Notes under the pieces: model-generated
The model's input: the letters and a program-made list of their open reading frames with translations, nothing else
Told to the model about the DNA's origin: nothing
Databases searched by the model: none
Position numbers and translations under genes: made by a program
In this document: one piece after another, positions 18,443 to 27,448 of the stretch
How positions within the stretch are numbered: position 1 is the first letter of the stretch
Layout: each line of letters opens with the position of its first letter
Assembly: GCA_947495425.1 (NCBI GenBank)
Contig: CANLYR010000038.1
Location: 1 to 44,713 of the forward strand
Direction: 5' to 3'
From: an uncultured Aquimarina sp.
GTDB lineage: Bacteria > Bacteroidota > Bacteroidia > Flavobacteriales > Flavobacteriaceae
DNA: 44,713 nucleotides

Positions 18443-19315
18443 TTATATACTTCTCTCAATATAACGAATAATGGTTTTTGCTATATCTTTTCCTGTAGCG
18501 CTTTCGATCCCTTCTAGTCCTGGGGATGAATTTACTTCTAATATCAGTGGCCCTCGGGAGCTTTGTAGCATGTCTACACCTGCTACACCCAGTTTTAAGG
18601 CTCTTACAGCTTTTATTGCTGCATTTTCTTCTTCATCGGTGAGGCTTATAATTGTTGCGCTACCACCTCTGTGAAGATTAGATCTGAATTCTCCTTCTTT
18701 ACCTTGTCTTTTCATCGCTCCAACAACCTGTCCATCAACTACAAAAGCCCTTATATCTGCTCCTTTGGCTTCCTTTATATATTCTTGAACAATTACTCTG
18801 GCTTGCAATCCATTAAATGCCTCTAAGACAGACTCTGCTGCAGTTTTAGTTTCTGCAAGCACAACTCCTAGTCCCTGAGTTCCTTCTAATAGTTTAATGA
18901 TTAAAGGAGCTCCGCCAACATGAGAAATAACTTCAGAAACGTCTTTAGAATAATTAGTAAATACGGTTTTTGGAAGCCCTAAGCCAGCTTTAGACAATAT
19001 TTGTAAACTCCTTAATTTATCTCTTGATTCTACTAGTGCCTGGGATTTTACAGTTGTAAAAGTGTTCATCATTTCGAATTGTCGTACCACAGCTGTTCCA
19101 TAAAAGGTTATAGAAGCTCCTATCCTGGGTATTACCGCATCAACATGATCTAATTTTTTACCTTTATAATAGATTTCTGGTTTTTTCTTTTCTATGACAA
19201 TGTCACAATTGAGCGGATCAATTACTTGTACGTTATGCTTGCGCTTTACAGCAGCTTGTACAATAGCATCGGTAGAATACAAACTCGGACTTCTTGATAG
19301 TATTTTAATATTCAT
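18443..19315 (-). CDS. rimK: RimK-type ATP-grasp glutamate ligase
   Basis: The 290-residue protein has the RimK layout: an N-terminal domain opening [18 protein letters not shown] and [19 protein letters not shown], then an ATP-grasp core with [35 protein letters not shown] and the metal-binding [13 protein letters not shown]. In Escherichia coli RimK adds glutamates to ribosomal protein S6. The S6 gene is not in this window. It overlaps the upstream retropepsin gene by one base and is followed 9 bp later by the aspartoacylase-like gene. Confidence 0.94.
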   Translation of the reverse strand: MNIKILSRSPSLYSTDAIVQAAVKRKHNVQVIDPLNCDIVIEKKKPEIYYKGKKLDHVDAVIPRIGASITFYGTAVVRQFEMMNTFTTVKSQALVESRDKLRSLQILSKAGLGLPKTVFTNYSKDVSEVISHVGGAPLIIKLLEGTQGLGVVLAETKTAAESVLEAFNGLQARVIVQEYIKEAKGADIRAFVVDGQVVGAMKRQGKEGEFRSNLHRGGSATIISLTDEEENAAIKAVRALKLGVAGVDMLQSSRGPLILEVNSSPGLEGIESATGKDIAKTIIRYIERSI

Positions 19316-19743
19316 TAGGCTTTTTGATTATATGACTGATTTTCTAATTGAGGATCTACTAAAAATTTTCCGCTTAAAAATTTACGCCCGATTAATACCG
19401 GAAAGCGCATATCATCACGAGTGGTCATTGTAAGTGTTATAGGATATTTTTTGCCAAATACTATAATTTGTGTTCTCACGACAAACCGTACTTCTACTTT
19501 TCCGTTACTACTTTTTACTGCTGCAATGTCATAATTTTTAAAAGTAACAATTTTTCCATTGTATTCTGGGTGGGTGGCATCCAAAAAACTGCACCGTAGC
19601 GTTTGATCAATTTCTCTAATGTCTACGCAATGAATTGAAGACGTATAAGCTCCCGTATCGATTTTTGCGTCGATATTATTTAATTCCAAAATTGGAAAAT
19701 CTACTTTATCGATACGACCAATTATTTTCTTTTTATTTTCCAA
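19315..19743 (-). CDS. RimB-like retropepsin (RimK-associated aspartyl protease)
   Basis: The 142-residue protein belongs to the retropepsin-like family often annotated as ATP-dependent zinc protease. The active-site motif IDTGAYTSS has Asp29, and a C-terminal [14 protein letters not shown] follows. In Pseudomonas a homologue, RimB, acts with RimK in turning over glutamate tails on S6. The TAATG-type junction with rimK (one shared base) argues for co-expression. It heads the minus-strand operon, divergent from uvrC across 167 bp. Confidence 0.88.
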   Translation of the reverse strand: MENKKKIIGRIDKVDFPILELNNIDAKIDTGAYTSSIHCVDIREIDQTLRCSFLDATHPEYNGKIVTFKNYDIAAVKSSNGKVEVRFVVRTQIIVFGKKYPITLTMTTRDDMRFPVLIGRKFLSGKFLVDPQLENQSYNQKA

Positions 19744-19910
19744 AAAACAGCATAACCATTAAAGCCTACTAAAGTAATAAAAATCAGGCTGGATTGCATG
19801 ATCTATACTTCTTTTAATGACATATTGACTTTTGATTAACATTTAACAAAATTTAAACCTTTCAAAATTATACTCAAATTGAGGTAAACACTTAACTTTA
19901 CCCTTATAAT

Positions 19911-21710
19911 ATGCAAGAAGCTTCTTTAGACATACAAATTAAAACACTACCTCCTAACCCAGGAGTCTATCAATATTATGATAAAGATGACAAGCTACTC
20001 TATGTAGGTAAGGCTAAAAACCTCAAAAAAAGAGTGACTTCGTACTTTACTAAAAATCATGAAAATTACAAGACTAAGGTTTTGGTTAAAAAAATTCGCT
20101 CAATAAAACATATTGTTGTTGAAACTGAGACTGATGCATTATTGTTAGAAAATAATCTGATCAAAAAACATCAGCCTCGTTTTAATGTGATGCTTAAGGA
20201 TGACAAAACTTATCCCTGGATCTGCATCAAAAAAGAACGTTTCCCTAGAGTATTTCCAACTCGCAATTTAATCAAAGATGGTTCAGAATACTATGGGCCG
20301 TATACCAATTTCAAAACAGTAAATACGCTATTAGACTTAATCAAAGGATTGTATCAGCTTAGAACCTGTACCTATGATTTGTCTCAAGAAAAAATCAGCA
20401 GTGGTAAATATAAAGTTTGTCTCGAATATCATTTAGGCAACTGTAAAGGTCCTTGTGAAGGATTACAAGATGAAGAAGAATATAACCAAAATCTAGAAGC
20501 AATTCGACAAATCGTAAAAGGTAATTTTAAAGACTCCTTAAGTCGTTTTCGTAAACAAATGAAAGAACATGCAGATAATATGGAGTTTGAAGATGCCCAA
20601 CGCATCAAAGAAAAAATTCATGTACTAGAAAATTATCAAGCCAAATCTACTGTAGTCAACCCAAAAATAAGCAATGTAGATGTATTCTCAATTTTCTCAG
20701 ATGAATCCTATGCGTATATCAATTTTCTGCAACTATCCTATGGTTCTATAATACGATCACATACAACTGAAATTAAAAAGAAGTTAGATGAATCTGATAA
20801 GGAACTTTTAGAATTAGTCATCGTTGAATTACGACAACGTTTCAATTCGAAATCCAAAGAATTATTTGTTCCGTTTAACGTAGATATCGGTGAAGAATTA
20901 AAAATATCTGTACCTCAATTGGGCGATAAAAAGAAAATTATAGATCTCTCCTTAAGAAATGCCAAATATTACAGGCAAGAACGTTTCAAACAGATTAAAA
21001 TCATTGATCCCGACCGTCATACAAAACGATTGATGGCGCAAATGAAAAAGGACCTGAGACTGCCCAAAGAACCAACACATATCGAATGTTTTGACAACTC
21101 TAATATCCAGGGAACAAATCCTGTTGCAGCTTGTGTAGTGTTTAAAAATGGGAAACCTAGTAAAAAAGAATATAGAAAGTTTAATATTAAAACTGTTGAG
21201 GGCGCTAATGATTTTGCTTCTATGGAAGAAGTGGTATATCGAAGATACAAACGGTTGGTAGAAGAAGAGCAACCATTGCCTCAACTGGTTATTGTAGATG
21301 GCGGAAAAGGGCAACTCTCTTCTGGATTAAAAGCGCTGGATGAATTGGGTCTAAGAGGAAAAATAACAATCATAGGCATTGCAAAAAGACTTGAAGAAAT
21401 TTATTACCCAGGAGATTCGATCCCGCTTTATTTAGACAAAAAAACAGAGACACTAAAGGTAATTCAACATCTTCGTAATGAAGCACATCGATTTGGAATT
21501 ACCTTTCACAGACAAAAAAGAAGTAAAGCTGCATTAGACACCGAACTTGACTCAATCCCCGGAGTTGGAGAAAAAACAGTTATTGAATTATTAAAACATT
21601 TTCGATCTGTAAAAAGAATACGCGAAGCTTCAAAAGATGAATTAACTCAAGTAGTAGGAGCTTCACGCGCAACCAAAGTATTTAATTACTATCTTTCTAA
21701 AAAGGATTGA
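19911..21710 (+). CDS. uvrC: Excinuclease ABC subunit C
   Basis: The 599-residue nuclease subunit makes both incisions in nucleotide excision repair. In order it shows a GIY-YIG domain (GVYQYYDKDDKLLYVGKAKN, about 18-37), the cysteine pair region CLEYHLGNCKGPC, a UVR motif near 205-240, the UvrC RNase H-like nuclease (ECFDNSNIQGTNPVAACVVF and VDGGKGQL) and C-terminal helix-hairpin-helix motifs (IPGVGEKTVIELLKHF). The length is normal. The downstream patatin gene starts 8 bp after its stop. Confidence 0.97.
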   Translation: MQEASLDIQIKTLPPNPGVYQYYDKDDKLLYVGKAKNLKKRVTSYFTKNHENYKTKVLVKKIRSIKHIVVETETDALLLENNLIKKHQPRFNVMLKDDKTYPWICIKKERFPRVFPTRNLIKDGSEYYGPYTNFKTVNTLLDLIKGLYQLRTCTYDLSQEKISSGKYKVCLEYHLGNCKGPCEGLQDEEEYNQNLEAIRQIVKGNFKDSLSRFRKQMKEHADNMEFEDAQRIKEKIHVLENYQAKSTVVNPKISNVDVFSIFSDESYAYINFLQLSYGSIIRSHTTEIKKKLDESDKELLELVIVELRQRFNSKSKELFVPFNVDIGEELKISVPQLGDKKKIIDLSLRNAKYYRQERFKQIKIIDPDRHTKRLMAQMKKDLRLPKEPTHIECFDNSNIQGTNPVAACVVFKNGKPSKKEYRKFNIKTVEGANDFASMEEVVYRRYKRLVEEEQPLPQLVIVDGGKGQLSSGLKALDELGLRGKITIIGIAKRLEEIYYPGDSIPLYLDKKTETLKVIQHLRNEAHRFGITFHRQKRSKAALDTELDSIPGVGEKTVIELLKHFRSVKRIREASKDELTQVVGASRATKVFNYYLSKKD

Positions 21711-21718
21711 TTGTGGGG

Positions 21719-23998
21719 ATGAACTACACTTTAACTCATTTTTTGAATACATTATCATTTGTCATTCTGCTTTTTTGTACAACAATACTGTGGTCACAAG
21801 AGAAAGAATCTTCAGAGATTCCTGATCATCCAACGACTGAAGATGTAAAAGTTGGTTTAGTATTGAGTGGCGGTGGTGCAAAAGGTTTAGCCCATATAGG
21901 TGCGCTAAAAGTAATTGAAGAAGCCGGTATTCGTATAGATTATATTGGTGGTACCAGTATGGGAGCAATTGTTGGGGCACTCTACGCCTCTGGATATCGT
22001 GCTAAAGAACTTGATTCTATTTTTCGAACTGTGGATTTTGATGCTTTTATACAGGATCAGCTTCCTAGAGATGCCAAAACATTTTATGAAAGAGAAGACT
22101 CAGAAAAATATGCTGTAACCTTACCTTTTGATAAATTCAAAGTTGGATTGCCCCAGGGATTATCTAAAGGACAAAATTTTTACAATCAATTTTCGCGATA
22201 TACTGCTCATGTCAATAGAATCAATGATTTTAATAAGCTTCCGATTCCTTTTTTTTGCATGGCAACCAATATAGAAACAGGAGAACAAATACTTTTAGAC
22301 AAAGGATATCTTCCAGAAGCCGTAGCTGCTAGTGGTGCATTGCCTTCTATATTTAGTCCTGTAGAGCTAAACGGAGTTTTGATGACAGATGGTGGAGTTT
22401 CAAACAATTATCCGGTAGAAGAAATTAGAGACAAAGGTGCAGAGATCGTAATCGGGATTGATGTACAAGACAGTCTAATGTCTGGAGACCAATTAAATTC
22501 TGTAGATAACATCTTATTACAGATTAGTAATTTCAGGACGAATAATGCCATGAAAAGCAAGGTTTCTGATACCGATGTACACATCAAACCCGCTATCATG
22601 GATTTCTCGGTAATGTCATTTGATAAAGCTGATGAAATCATTGCTAGTGGAGAAACAGCCGCACGCAACACTTATGATAAATTAAAAGAAATAACGCGCC
22701 GCCAAAAAAACACGCCGCCGAAGCCTAAAATTGAAAAAAGTGACGAAACTATACTAGTACATAGTTTAGCGATATCAGGTCACGAAAGATACACAAGAGC
22801 ATATATACGGGGTAAATTAAAACTAAAGTTGCCAAGGGTCACCACCTATGAGAAACTAAACGAAGGTATTAACAATTTATCGGCCACAGGAAATTTTGAT
22901 CGCATCAGTCATCGATTAGTAGACAAAGAAAAAGGCAAAGAGCTTAGGGTTAATGTGAAGGAAAGCGACAATAAAATGCTTTTGCGTTTTGCCCTGCACT
23001 ATGATGATTTATATCAGACCGCAGCGTTGATCAATGTTACAAGAAAGAGTTTACTCTTTAATAATGATGTGCTGTCTACAGACATTATTTTGGGTGATAA
23101 TATCCGTTATAATATTGATTACTATATCGATAAAGGGTTTTATTGGAGTACGGGAATAAAATACAGCTACACTAATTTTAAAAAAGCAATAGGCTTTGAT
23201 TTTATTGGGCAGTTCGGCGAAATTCCTGATCTGGATATAAACACTATTAATGTTAGCTACACCGATTTTAACACACGAGTGTATGCAGAAACACTGCTGC
23301 ACCAAACTTTTTCTGTTGGATTAGGGGCTGAGTACAAAAGACTGAGAATTATTTCCGAAACATTTGGAGAAGATGAAGATCAGATCCCTAGAACGGTATT
23401 TGATGATAGTGATTATTGGAGTGCATTTGGATATTTTAAGCTAGATACATACGATAATAAACATTTTCCAAAGCGTGGGTTTTTATTTGAGGGTGATGCC
23501 CATATATACCTGTACTCATCAGATTTTACATCAACGTTCAACGAGTTCTCTATTGTCAAAGCACAATTAGGGTATGCCATGCCAATAACTCACAATGTAA
23601 GTATGAATGTGAGTGCCGAAGCGGGCACCAAAATTGGAGATATCGCTCCTAGCTCTCTGGATTTTCTTTTTGGTGGTTTTGGCGCGCGTAACATTAATAA
23701 TTTTATTCCTTTTTACGGGTATGATTTTTTAGGAATTACCGGACAAAGTTTTGCAAAAGCTCTCGTAACATTTGATTACGAAATCTTTAAAAAAAACCAT
23801 GTTAATGCATCAGCAAATTTTGCCAATATAGGTAATCGATTGTTTAGTACCGGAAGATGGTTTGAAAATCCTGAATTTACAGGGTATGCTTTAGGATATG
23901 GATTAGAAACCTTTGCAGGGCCTGTGCAAATCAAATATACCTTTTCACCAGAATTAGATGAAAGCATGTGGTTCTTTAGTGTTGGTTTTTGGTTTTAG
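21719..23998 (+). CDS. Patatin-like phospholipase with POTRA and outer-membrane barrel (PlpD-like)
   Basis: The 759-residue protein has a signal peptide (to about LWSQ, residue 27). A patatin domain at about 44-250 carries the oxyanion loop GGGAKG (51-56), nucleophile Ser80 in GTSMG and Asp224 in DGG. A POTRA-like segment (about 345-420) is followed by a C-terminal strand-rich barrel of about 320 residues ending in Phe (VGFWF). This matches type Vd (PlpD) secretion, in which the barrel carries or displays a lipase at the outer membrane. I use the ATG at 21719; the open frame begins at a TTG four codons earlier that overlaps uvrC. Confidence 0.93.
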   Translation: MNYTLTHFLNTLSFVILLFCTTILWSQEKESSEIPDHPTTEDVKVGLVLSGGGAKGLAHIGALKVIEEAGIRIDYIGGTSMGAIVGALYASGYRAKELDSIFRTVDFDAFIQDQLPRDAKTFYEREDSEKYAVTLPFDKFKVGLPQGLSKGQNFYNQFSRYTAHVNRINDFNKLPIPFFCMATNIETGEQILLDKGYLPEAVAASGALPSIFSPVELNGVLMTDGGVSNNYPVEEIRDKGAEIVIGIDVQDSLMSGDQLNSVDNILLQISNFRTNNAMKSKVSDTDVHIKPAIMDFSVMSFDKADEIIASGETAARNTYDKLKEITRRQKNTPPKPKIEKSDETILVHSLAISGHERYTRAYIRGKLKLKLPRVTTYEKLNEGINNLSATGNFDRISHRLVDKEKGKELRVNVKESDNKMLLRFALHYDDLYQTAALINVTRKSLLFNNDVLSTDIILGDNIRYNIDYYIDKGFYWSTGIKYSYTNFKKAIGFDFIGQFGEIPDLDINTINVSYTDFNTRVYAETLLHQTFSVGLGAEYKRLRIISETFGEDEDQIPRTVFDDSDYWSAFGYFKLDTYDNKHFPKRGFLFEGDAHIYLYSSDFTSTFNEFSIVKAQLGYAMPITHNVSMNVSAEAGTKIGDIAPSSLDFLFGGFGARNINNFIPFYGYDFLGITGQSFAKALVTFDYEIFKKNHVNASANFANIGNRLFSTGRWFENPEFTGYALGYGLETFAGPVQIKYTFSPELDESMWFFSVGFWF

Positions 23999-24116
23999 TA
24001 AACTACCTCGTAGCAAGCCCGCGAGGCATTTGCAGGAAATGAATTTTTAATTTCGAGGCAAGCCTACTAAGCATTTGTAAAGAACTTATTTTTGATTTTG
24101 AGACAAATATTCGAAC

Positions 24117-24154
24117 ATTCAAATCTCGCTGTGTCTGCCTGATGCAGGATTATC
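24117..24154 (+). repeat. Dispersed repeat, copy B
   Basis: This stretch is the partner of 15661-15699. It sits in the 410-bp gene-free stretch between the patatin gene and hmgA. The stretch also has paired phrases around GAGGCA (24025-24080) and a strong palindrome at 24193. No open reading frame or RNA gene is evident there. Confidence 0.65.
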
Positions 24155-24192
24155 TAGTAAAAAAAGACGAAAGTTGAGTGAGCGAGAACATT

Positions 24193-24220
24193 CCTGCCTG
24201 CCTTGCGGCTAGCAGGCAGG
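24193..24220 (+). repeat. Palindromic module with 9-bp perfect stem
   Basis: CCTGCCTGC (24193-24201) pairs with GCAGGCAGG (24212-24220) across a 10-nt loop. A closely similar hairpin is found inside the repeat downstream of dusB (41738-41760, reverse orientation), so this is a mobile or recurrent module rather than a local terminator. No T run follows. Confidence 0.7.
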
Positions 24221-24410
24221 TTTATAGCGAATTGAAAAAGTTTAAGTCACTTTAATAGAAATATTTCCGATATTTGTAATATTATGAATTTGTTTTGGCA
24301 GGATTTATTATTATTGTTACACTACCTTATTAAACGCAATCCGGAATAAGGAAATTATTTTTCTACAACATATTGAAAAATAATTATGTATTCCAAAATC
24401 TTACAACATC

Positions 24411-25568
24411 ATGCCTTTTTATCACACTTTAGGAAAAATACCTCCCAAGCGCCACACTATTTTTAAAAAACCAGATGGGAGTCTTTACTATGAACAATTA
24501 TTTGGCACCATTGGATTTGATGGTATGTCTACCAATATGTATCATTGCCATAGACCCACACAAGTAAAAGAAATCAAGGGAAAATATACAGTCGCACCAA
24601 AAATTGCACTAAAAAACAACATCAAATCCTATCGATTTCATGGTTTTAAAGTTACTCCTGAGAACGATTATTTACAAAGTCGAAAAAATGTACTAATAAA
24701 TAGTGACGTAGGTATTATTTTATCAGCTCCTCTAGAGTCTACAACTAATTATTTTTATAAAAATACAGATGCTGATGAATTAATTTTTGTGCATCGTGGG
24801 AGCGGAAAACTTCGAAGTCATTTAGGCAACTTAGATTTCAAATACGGTGACTATATTGTAATCCCCAGGGGCACTATTTACAAACTTGATTTTGACACCA
24901 CAGATAATCGCTTATTCATTGTAGAATCCAAAAGACCTATTTACACACCCAAAAGATATCGTAATTGGTTTGGGCAGCTTTTAGAACATTCACCATACTG
25001 TGAACGAGACCTAAGAGCACCTCATGAACTAGAAACCAACGATGAAAAAGGAGACTTCTTAATTAAAGTAAAAAAGCAAGATGAAATTTTTGACATGATT
25101 TATGCTACGCATCCATTTGATGTTGTCGGCTACGATGGATTTAATTTCCCTTATGCTTTTTCAATTCATGATTTTGAACCCATTACAGGACGAATACATC
25201 AACCACCCCCGGTGCATCAAACTTTTGAAACTGATGCCTTTGTCGTTTGTTCTTTTGTGCCTAGGCTCTATGACTATCACCCTGATAGCATCCCTGCACC
25301 GTACAATCACAGTAATATTGATAGTGATGAAGTACTATACTATGTCGATGGTGATTTTATGAGTAGAAATGATATTGATGCAGGCCATATCTCATTACAC
25401 CCTGCCGGTATTCCTCATGGCCCTCACCCGGGAGCAGTAGAGCGAAGTATTGGTAAAACCAAAACCGACGAATTAGCCGTTATGGTAGACACCTTCAAAC
25501 CGCTAATGGTTACTGAAGAAGCTATGAAAATAGCAGACGAAGACTATCATAAATCTTGGTTAGAGTAG
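24411..25568 (+). CDS. hmgA: Homogentisate 1,2-dioxygenase
   Basis: The 385-residue iron enzyme opens the aromatic ring of homogentisate to maleylacetoacetate in tyrosine breakdown. Family features are the opening PFYHTLGKIPPKRHT, the cupin core ELIFVHRGSGKL, and the metal site region. His300 followed by Asp306/Glu307, and His336 in IPHGPHPG, have the spacing expected for the two-His-one-acidic iron site. It is shorter than the human enzyme, as in other Bacteroidota. The next step back in the pathway, hpd, follows after a 346-bp gap that holds a relic element. Confidence 0.95.
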   Translation: MPFYHTLGKIPPKRHTIFKKPDGSLYYEQLFGTIGFDGMSTNMYHCHRPTQVKEIKGKYTVAPKIALKNNIKSYRFHGFKVTPENDYLQSRKNVLINSDVGIILSAPLESTTNYFYKNTDADELIFVHRGSGKLRSHLGNLDFKYGDYIVIPRGTIYKLDFDTTDNRLFIVESKRPIYTPKRYRNWFGQLLEHSPYCERDLRAPHELETNDEKGDFLIKVKKQDEIFDMIYATHPFDVVGYDGFNFPYAFSIHDFEPITGRIHQPPPVHQTFETDAFVVCSFVPRLYDYHPDSIPAPYNHSNIDSDEVLYYVDGDFMSRNDIDAGHISLHPAGIPHGPHPGAVERSIGKTKTDELAVMVDTFKPLMVTEEAMKIADEDYHKSWLE

Positions 25569-25620
25569 TCAATGAGGAAATTGGATAATGAGATAATCAG
25601 AAAATGTTCAAAAAACAGAA

Positions 25621-25797
25621 ATGACTTTTAATGAAAAATATAAAGACAATGTAATTTTAATTAAAAGCTTCCATTTTGCAATTGAAATTGTAGAATATAC
25701 TGAAGGATTAGAGTCTGTTATCAAAATATTCAATAAGATAATAAATTCATCCATTAAATCAATATACAAACAAAACAATGTTAAATTACAGAACTGA
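25621..25797 (+). pseudogene. Truncated four-helix-bundle (23S rRNA intervening-sequence-like) protein
   Basis: The 58-codon frame begins MTFNEKYKDNVILIKSFHFA, which is the usual opening of flavobacterial four-helix-bundle proteins (normally about 115-125 residues). It keeps the first helix and then the remnant NKIINSSIKSI, where intact members have an SGTSIGANxxEAQ motif. The frame ends shortly after this. The remaining half of the gene is missing, so it is almost certainly not functional. The identity rests on memory of the family pattern. Confidence 0.6.
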
Positions 25798-25862
25798 CAT
25801 AACTGCTCATATTAGAGCTATGTGGTAATATTCTTTTTAGAATTATACCCTAATTTATTTTT

Positions 25863-25880
25863 TGAGAAAACATTTTCTCA
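25863..25880. repeat. Perfect 18-bp palindrome upstream of hpd
   Basis: TGAGAAAA (25863-25870) and TTTTCTCA (25873-25880) pair exactly around CA, 35 bp before the hpd ATG. It may be an operator or merely part of the AT-rich inverted arm of the relic element, with which it overlaps by two bases. Confidence 0.4.
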
Positions 25881-25914
25881 TTTTCTAATTAACTTATTAT
25901 CTAATTTACAAGAC

Positions 25915-27054
25915 ATGTCAACAAATATAACACCTCAGGATTTAGAAAAAGTAAATTCGCAAGCAGAAGATTTTTTACCGCTGCTAGGAACCGATTATGT
26001 AGAACTATATGTAGGCAACGCCAAACAAGCTGCTTATTACTATCAAACAGCGTGGGGATTTCAACCCGTAGCCTACGCCGGATTAGAGACAGGGCGTAAG
26101 GATAGTGTTTCTTATGTTTTACAACAAGACAAAATAAGATTAGTACTCACTTCTCCTTTGCAACCTGATGGAGATATTAATGCGCATATTAATGCACATG
26201 GCGATGGTGTAAAAGTAGTTGCACTATGGGTAGATGACGCTACCAAAAGCTACGAAGAAACTGTAAAACGTGGTGCAAAATCCTATATGAAACCAAGAAC
26301 AGAAAAAGATAAAAATGGTACTGTTGTCTTTTCTGGAATCCACACCTATGGAGAAACTGTACACATTTTTGTAGAGCGAAAAAATTACAATGGCACCTTC
26401 TTACCAGGCTATATGCCGTGGGACAAAACCTATAAAACAGAAGCTGTTGGTTTAAAATTTATAGACCACATGGTAGGAAACGTAGGATGGAATGAAATGA
26501 ACAAATGGTGCGAGTTTTATGCAAAAGTTATGGGTTTTGCTCAATTAGTATCCTTTGATGACAAAGATATCTCTACAGAATATACAGCCTTAATGAGTAA
26601 GGTAATGAGTAATGGCAATGGGCGTATAAAATTTCCTATAAATGAGCCTGCAGAAGGAAGAAAGAAATCTCAAATTGAAGAATATATCGATTTCTATAAC
26701 GGTGCTGGTGTACAACATATGGCTCTTGCAACCGATAATATTATAGAAACTGTATCAGCACTTCACAATCGAGGTGTAGAATTTCTAACTGTTCCTGCCA
26801 GCTATTATGAAACCGTTTTAGACCGAGTAGGAGAGATTGATGAAGATCTTGCCCCACTTAAAGAACTTGGTATTTTGATCGATCGCGATGATGAAGGATA
26901 TCTTCTTCAGATTTTTACAAAGCCCGTTTTAGATCGACCAACTATGTTTTTTGAAATTATACAACGTAAGGGAGCTCAATCCTTTGGTAAAGGCAATTTT
27001 AAAGCATTGTTTGAGGCTATAGAACGAGAACAAGAGCAGCGAGGAACGTTATAA
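25915..27054 (+). CDS. hpd: 4-hydroxyphenylpyruvate dioxygenase
   Basis: The 379-residue iron enzyme converts 4-hydroxyphenylpyruvate to homogentisate, the substrate of the upstream hmgA product. Its two VOC halves are clear. The iron ligands are His185 (IDHMVGNV), His268 (VQHMALAT) and Glu347 (FFEIIQRKG), and the C terminus GNFKALFEAIEREQ is typical. I start at the ATG at 25915; the open frame runs 31 codons further upstream, but that part is low-complexity sequence of the relic element and does not look like protein. Confidence 0.96.
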   Translation: MSTNITPQDLEKVNSQAEDFLPLLGTDYVELYVGNAKQAAYYYQTAWGFQPVAYAGLETGRKDSVSYVLQQDKIRLVLTSPLQPDGDINAHINAHGDGVKVVALWVDDATKSYEETVKRGAKSYMKPRTEKDKNGTVVFSGIHTYGETVHIFVERKNYNGTFLPGYMPWDKTYKTEAVGLKFIDHMVGNVGWNEMNKWCEFYAKVMGFAQLVSFDDKDISTEYTALMSKVMSNGNGRIKFPINEPAEGRKKSQIEEYIDFYNGAGVQHMALATDNIIETVSALHNRGVEFLTVPASYYETVLDRVGEIDEDLAPLKELGILIDRDDEGYLLQIFTKPVLDRPTMFFEIIQRKGAQSFGKGNFKALFEAIEREQEQRGTL

Positions 27055-27176
27055 AACAACTAGGTATACCTTTTTAAGTATTCCTAATTAATCATGTTAA
27101 TATCATGCCTAAATTGAATTATTGTGATTATTCATATAAGTTTTTGTTAAATTTCATAATAAAAAAACCTTTTCGA

Positions 27177-27207
27177 TTGATAATTGTTCAAAAAAAGTTC
27201 ATATTTG
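27177..27207 (+). promoter_or_regulatory. Putative promoter of a small RNA
   Basis: TTG (27177-27179), a 20-nt spacer and CATATTTG (27200-27207, one mismatch to TAnnTTTG) form a Bacteroidota-type promoter. Transcription would begin near 27213. Confidence 0.45.
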
Positions 27208-27212
27208 CATCT

Positions 27213-27322
27213 GTAAGCGGAGTGGTTACTGCTTATATCTAAAACAATAATTATTCTCATAATTTAAGTTTTTAGTTGGTTAATAAAAGTAAAAAAGAGA
27301 GCTGTGGTGGCTCTCTTTTTTT
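27213..27322 (+). ncRNA. Candidate small RNA of about 110 nt
   Basis: A promoter-like sequence and a strong terminator bracket about 110 nt with no open frame. The 5' part, 27215-27234, can fold as AAGC/GCTT and AGT/ACT arms with a two-base bulge. The middle is AT-rich and apparently single-stranded. The unit is separated from hpd (158 bp before) and from the promoter of the next gene. I could not match it to a named RNA family. The 394-bp gap between hpd and the next start is otherwise plain. Confidence 0.45.
27291..27322 (+). terminator. Terminator ending the candidate small RNA
   Basis: AGAGAGC (27296-27302) and GCTCTCT (27310-27316) form a perfect stem with a 7-nt loop. It is flanked by A and T runs that extend the pairing to 12 bp, with T to 27322. 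Confidence 0.85.
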
Positions 27323-27377
27323 GTTTTATTTTTAGATTTGATAACAGCATTCATTTTTATCTCATTGTTTTAAATAG

Positions 27378-27385
27378 TATTTTTG
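27378..27385 (+). promoter_or_regulatory. Putative -7 box for the DUF3108-tdo-M23-pgi unit
   Basis: TATTTTTG matches the consensus exactly and lies 63 bp before the ATG at 27449. The -33 position holds only a T run. Confidence 0.45.
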
Positions 27386-27448
27386 GAATAGAAATTGTAA
27401 ATACACAATATAATTATGTGTATATCAATTACTAACAATGCCCTGATT

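Larger units (their letters stand above)
25577..25908. mobile_element. Relic element: inverted repeats around a broken four-helix-bundle gene
   Basis: The left arm (25577-25606, plus strand) and right arm (25879-25908, read on the minus strand) agree at 25 of 30 positions. Both contain AAATT-n-GATAAT and end in AGAAAATG. Between them lies a truncated open frame related to S23-type four-helix-bundle proteins. The right arm ends 6 bp before the hpd start. No transposase is present, so mobility is inferred only from the arrangement. Confidence 0.55.

Noticed and set aside
25822..25914. N-terminal extension of hpd by 31 codons
   Set aside because: The extension translates the AT-rich arm of the relic element into a Phe/Leu-rich stretch unlike the enzyme family. 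The ATG at 25915 gives the normal N terminus.
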